A stretch of 7,934 bases of DNA from an uncultured Candidatus Peregrinibacteria bacterium (GTDB lineage: Bacteria; Patescibacteriota; Gracilibacteria; CAIRYL01). This document shows, one piece after another, positions 7,081 through 7,934 of the stretch (positions are counted from its first letter, which is position 1; every line of letters starts with the position of its first letter). The notes below the pieces were generated by a model, which made no database searches, was not told the origin of the DNA, and was given only the letters and a program-made list of their open reading frames with translations. Made by a program: the position numbers and the translations under genes. The DNA is taken from NCBI GenBank assembly GCA_903882825.1, contig CAIRYL010000136.1, positions 1 to 7,934 on the forward strand, given 5' to 3'.

Positions 7081-7125
7081 TGGATTCCCGCGAAGTTTTG
7101 TCATTCCCGCGAAGGCGGGAATCCA
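7081..7125. repeat. ATTCCCGC repeat, copy 2 plus a partial copy, with competing hairpins
   Basis: The full 27-base unit at 7099-7125 is the exact reverse complement of 4974-5000. A partial unit at 7081-7095 (tggattcccgcgaag) precedes it. The arm tggattcccgc (7081-7091) can pair with gcgggaatcca (7115-7125), while the inner attcccgc (7103-7110) can pair with gcgggaat (7115-7122), so two mutually exclusive hairpins share the same right arm. The stretch is probably a product of repeat recombination or nested insertion. Confidence 0.85.
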
Positions 7126-7126
7126 T

Positions 7127-7172
7127 ATTCCACAAGACGGTTCCACACCTCCATTCGGGAGAGTATGGAACC
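7127..7172. repeat. GGTTCCACACCTCC palindromic repeat, copy upstream of the 189-residue gene
   Basis: Bases 7127-7152 match 7893-7918 at 22 of 26 positions in direct orientation. Within this copy, ggttcca (7139-7145) pairs with tggaacc (7166-7172), and an inner ctcc/gggag pairing is imperfect, so it forms a long interrupted hairpin. It is the left-hand partner of a direct-repeat pair bracketing the 7320-7889 gene. Confidence 0.75.
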
Positions 7173-7183
7173 AGCGAGAGAAT

Positions 7184-7217
7184 TTATTTGGATCCAGAGT
7201 GATGAGACCATCTCTCC
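7184..7217. repeat. AGAGTGA-type repeat module, copy 2
   Basis: This is the counterpart of 5005-5040 with the same orientation and similar ends (ttatttgg at the left, tctctcc at the right). Here the palindromic repeat, not the ATTCCCGC unit, is its immediate neighbour, so the module order differs from the first cluster. Confidence 0.6.
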
Positions 7218-7270
7218 TTGGTACTTAAAATGTGAATTACCAGCCAAAATAAAAAAAGTATAAAAAAAAT

Positions 7271-7298
7271 TTGACAATATTAAAAATGAGAATAAAAT
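7271..7298 (+). promoter_or_regulatory. Sigma70-type promoter for the 189-residue gene
   Basis: A perfect -35 TTGACA (7271-7276) is followed after 16 bases by TAAAAT (7293-7298), which matches five of six positions of the -10 consensus. Transcription would begin near 7305, giving a leader of about 15 bases before the ATG at 7320. With no Shine-Dalgarno present, this fits near-leaderless translation. Confidence 0.7.
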
Positions 7299-7319
7299 AG
7301 CGACCTTTTTTTAAAAAGT

Positions 7320-7889
7320 ATGAATAATAATAATGTTAATCGCAATAGAGCTTCTTTACCAAAAATAGGGGAGCATATTGGGGTAGATCAATCTCAAATA
7401 ATTCCGGTTGCGAGTGGGGCTGATTCTGTTGTTTATAGAGTAGTGGATACGTCTGGAAAGCCGATTAGTGCTTTAAAAATATATGATGATATTTCTCTTG
7501 ATGAACTTAAAAGATATGGAGCTATGACAGCTGATATAATTGCTCAATTGCAAAAAAATTCAAAGCTTTCATCTCTTGTTACAGTTATTCCACAGGGAAC
7601 ACCTAATAAAATACCAAATGTACCAACTTTTTCTTATGGACAGCCATTTATTATAGGAGGTAGATGCAATGATTTAGGGAGAAGCACATTGGCATTATTT
7701 AATTCATGTCTGAATCAGTCTGTTGATACAATAAATGTAATTCAAAATAAATCTCAGCTATTTATTACTGATTTATTATCCACTATTTCATTAGATATTG
7801 GTGCGAAGGTTACTAAAGGAGAGGATTTAAAAGAGAGACATAAAAAAAGGTTTATTCAAGACACTGAATCTGAATATGGTTATGCTTAG
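7320..7889 (+). CDS. Hypothetical protein with a protein-kinase-like N-lobe signature, 189 residues
   Basis: The N-terminus is Asn-rich (MNNNNVNRNR). Residues 27-55 read IIPVASGADSVVYRVVD then ISALKIYDD. This resembles the glycine-rich loop and the ATP-binding lysine strand (ALK, Lys53) of protein kinases and related phosphotransferases, with a helix containing Glu62 afterwards. No HRD-type catalytic loop or DFG motif follows, and the protein ends where a kinase large lobe would begin, so it may be a truncated, decayed or non-catalytic relative. Residues 100-189 show no motif I recognise; no membrane helix is clear. The ATG at 7320 lies about 15 bases after a predicted transcription start, with no Shine-Dalgarno. 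The gene stands alone between repeat elements, and its base usage looks poorer in A/T homopolymer runs than lysS or znu, which could indicate separate acquisition. The kinase link is an inference from motif shape only. Confidence 0.65.
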   Translation: MNNNNVNRNRASLPKIGEHIGVDQSQIIPVASGADSVVYRVVDTSGKPISALKIYDDISLDELKRYGAMTADIIAQLQKNSKLSSLVTVIPQGTPNKIPNVPTFSYGQPFIIGGRCNDLGRSTLALFNSCLNQSVDTINVIQNKSQLFITDLLSTISLDIGAKVTKGEDLKERHKKRFIQDTESEYGYA

Positions 7890-7892
7890 TTT

Positions 7893-7934
7893 ATTCCACT
7901 TGCTGGTTCCACACCTCCCGAAGGGAGGTGTGGA
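7893..7934. repeat. Palindromic repeat after the 189-residue gene, running to the window end
   Basis: Bases 7893-7918 are the direct-repeat partner of 7127-7152. The 12-base arms tccacacctccc (7908-7919) and gggaggtgtgga (7923-7934) are perfectly complementary around a three-base gaa loop, and the palindrome may extend past the window edge. It starts four bases after the stop codon. It could also act as a terminator, but no T-run is visible before the window ends. Confidence 0.85.

Larger units (their letters stand above)
6875..7319. other. Intergenic region between divergent helicase and 189-residue gene
   Basis: These 445 bases carry the starts of two divergent genes. The left half (6875-7080) is A-rich and contains two short inverted repeats (6895-6907 and 6928-6941) but no recognised promoter for the helicase. 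The right half contains a repeat cluster (7081-7217) and then a promoter (7271-7298). Two overlapping open frames at 7009-7263 are produced largely by the repeat and I do not consider them genes. Confidence 0.65.

Noticed and set aside
4974..7125. A CRISPR array, based on repeated 27-base units.
   Set aside because: There are only two full copies, about 2 kb apart and inverted, with a gene between them; no regular spacers or cas genes.
7009..7263. Two overlapping plus-strand open frames of 84 and 71 codons.
   Set aside because: Their sequence is largely a translation of the ATTCCCGC repeat (giving VIPAKAGIH or CHSREGGNP), a well-known artefact of this repeat type, with no start signal.

Overview
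The window is AT-rich bacterial DNA. Genes are closely packed but separated by two repeat-rich intergenic stretches. Standard stop codons fit throughout: a TGA ends the zinc-binding protein gene exactly where the next gene starts, so TGA is not read as glycine here. Most starts lack a recognisable Shine-Dalgarno sequence. Together with strong A/T-run bias and divergent housekeeping motifs, this suggests a reduced-genome lineage such as Patescibacteria/CPR (Peregrinibacteria-like). That placement is a low-confidence inference.

Positions 1-2581 hold a zinc-homeostasis operon on the plus strand: the last 37 codons of a Fur/Zur-family regulator with a CxxC zinc site, then znuA (lipoprotein zinc-binding protein), znuC (ATPase) and znuB (permease). 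The last three overlap at their junctions. The likely logic is that the regulator represses the operon when zinc is sufficient and the ABC importer scavenges zinc when it is not. The operon promoter and any Zur box lie outside the window.

Positions 2570-3229 carry an unrecognised 219-residue protein on the minus strand. It converges on znuB with a 12-base overlap and is divergent from the lysyl-tRNA synthetase gene. lysS (3296-4831) is full length but has unusual substitutions in class II motifs 1 and 2. The 4832-5257 intergenic region contains a weak terminator for lysS, a three-part repeat cluster, and a terminator-like hairpin for the helicase that follows on the opposite strand.

Positions 5258-6874 (minus) encode a complete DEAD-box RNA helicase with a Gly/Ser/Arg-rich tail. 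The 6875-7319 region carries a second, rearranged copy of the same repeat cluster and a clear sigma70-like promoter. That promoter drives a 189-residue protein whose N-terminal part resembles the small lobe of a protein kinase but which lacks a catalytic lobe. The gene lies between two copies of a 26-base direct repeat associated with palindromes, and the second palindrome runs to the window end. This possible repeat-bounded cassette and the shuffled repeat clusters are the most unusual parts of the window. No CRISPR array, tRNA, rRNA, transposase or recognisable defence system is visible.
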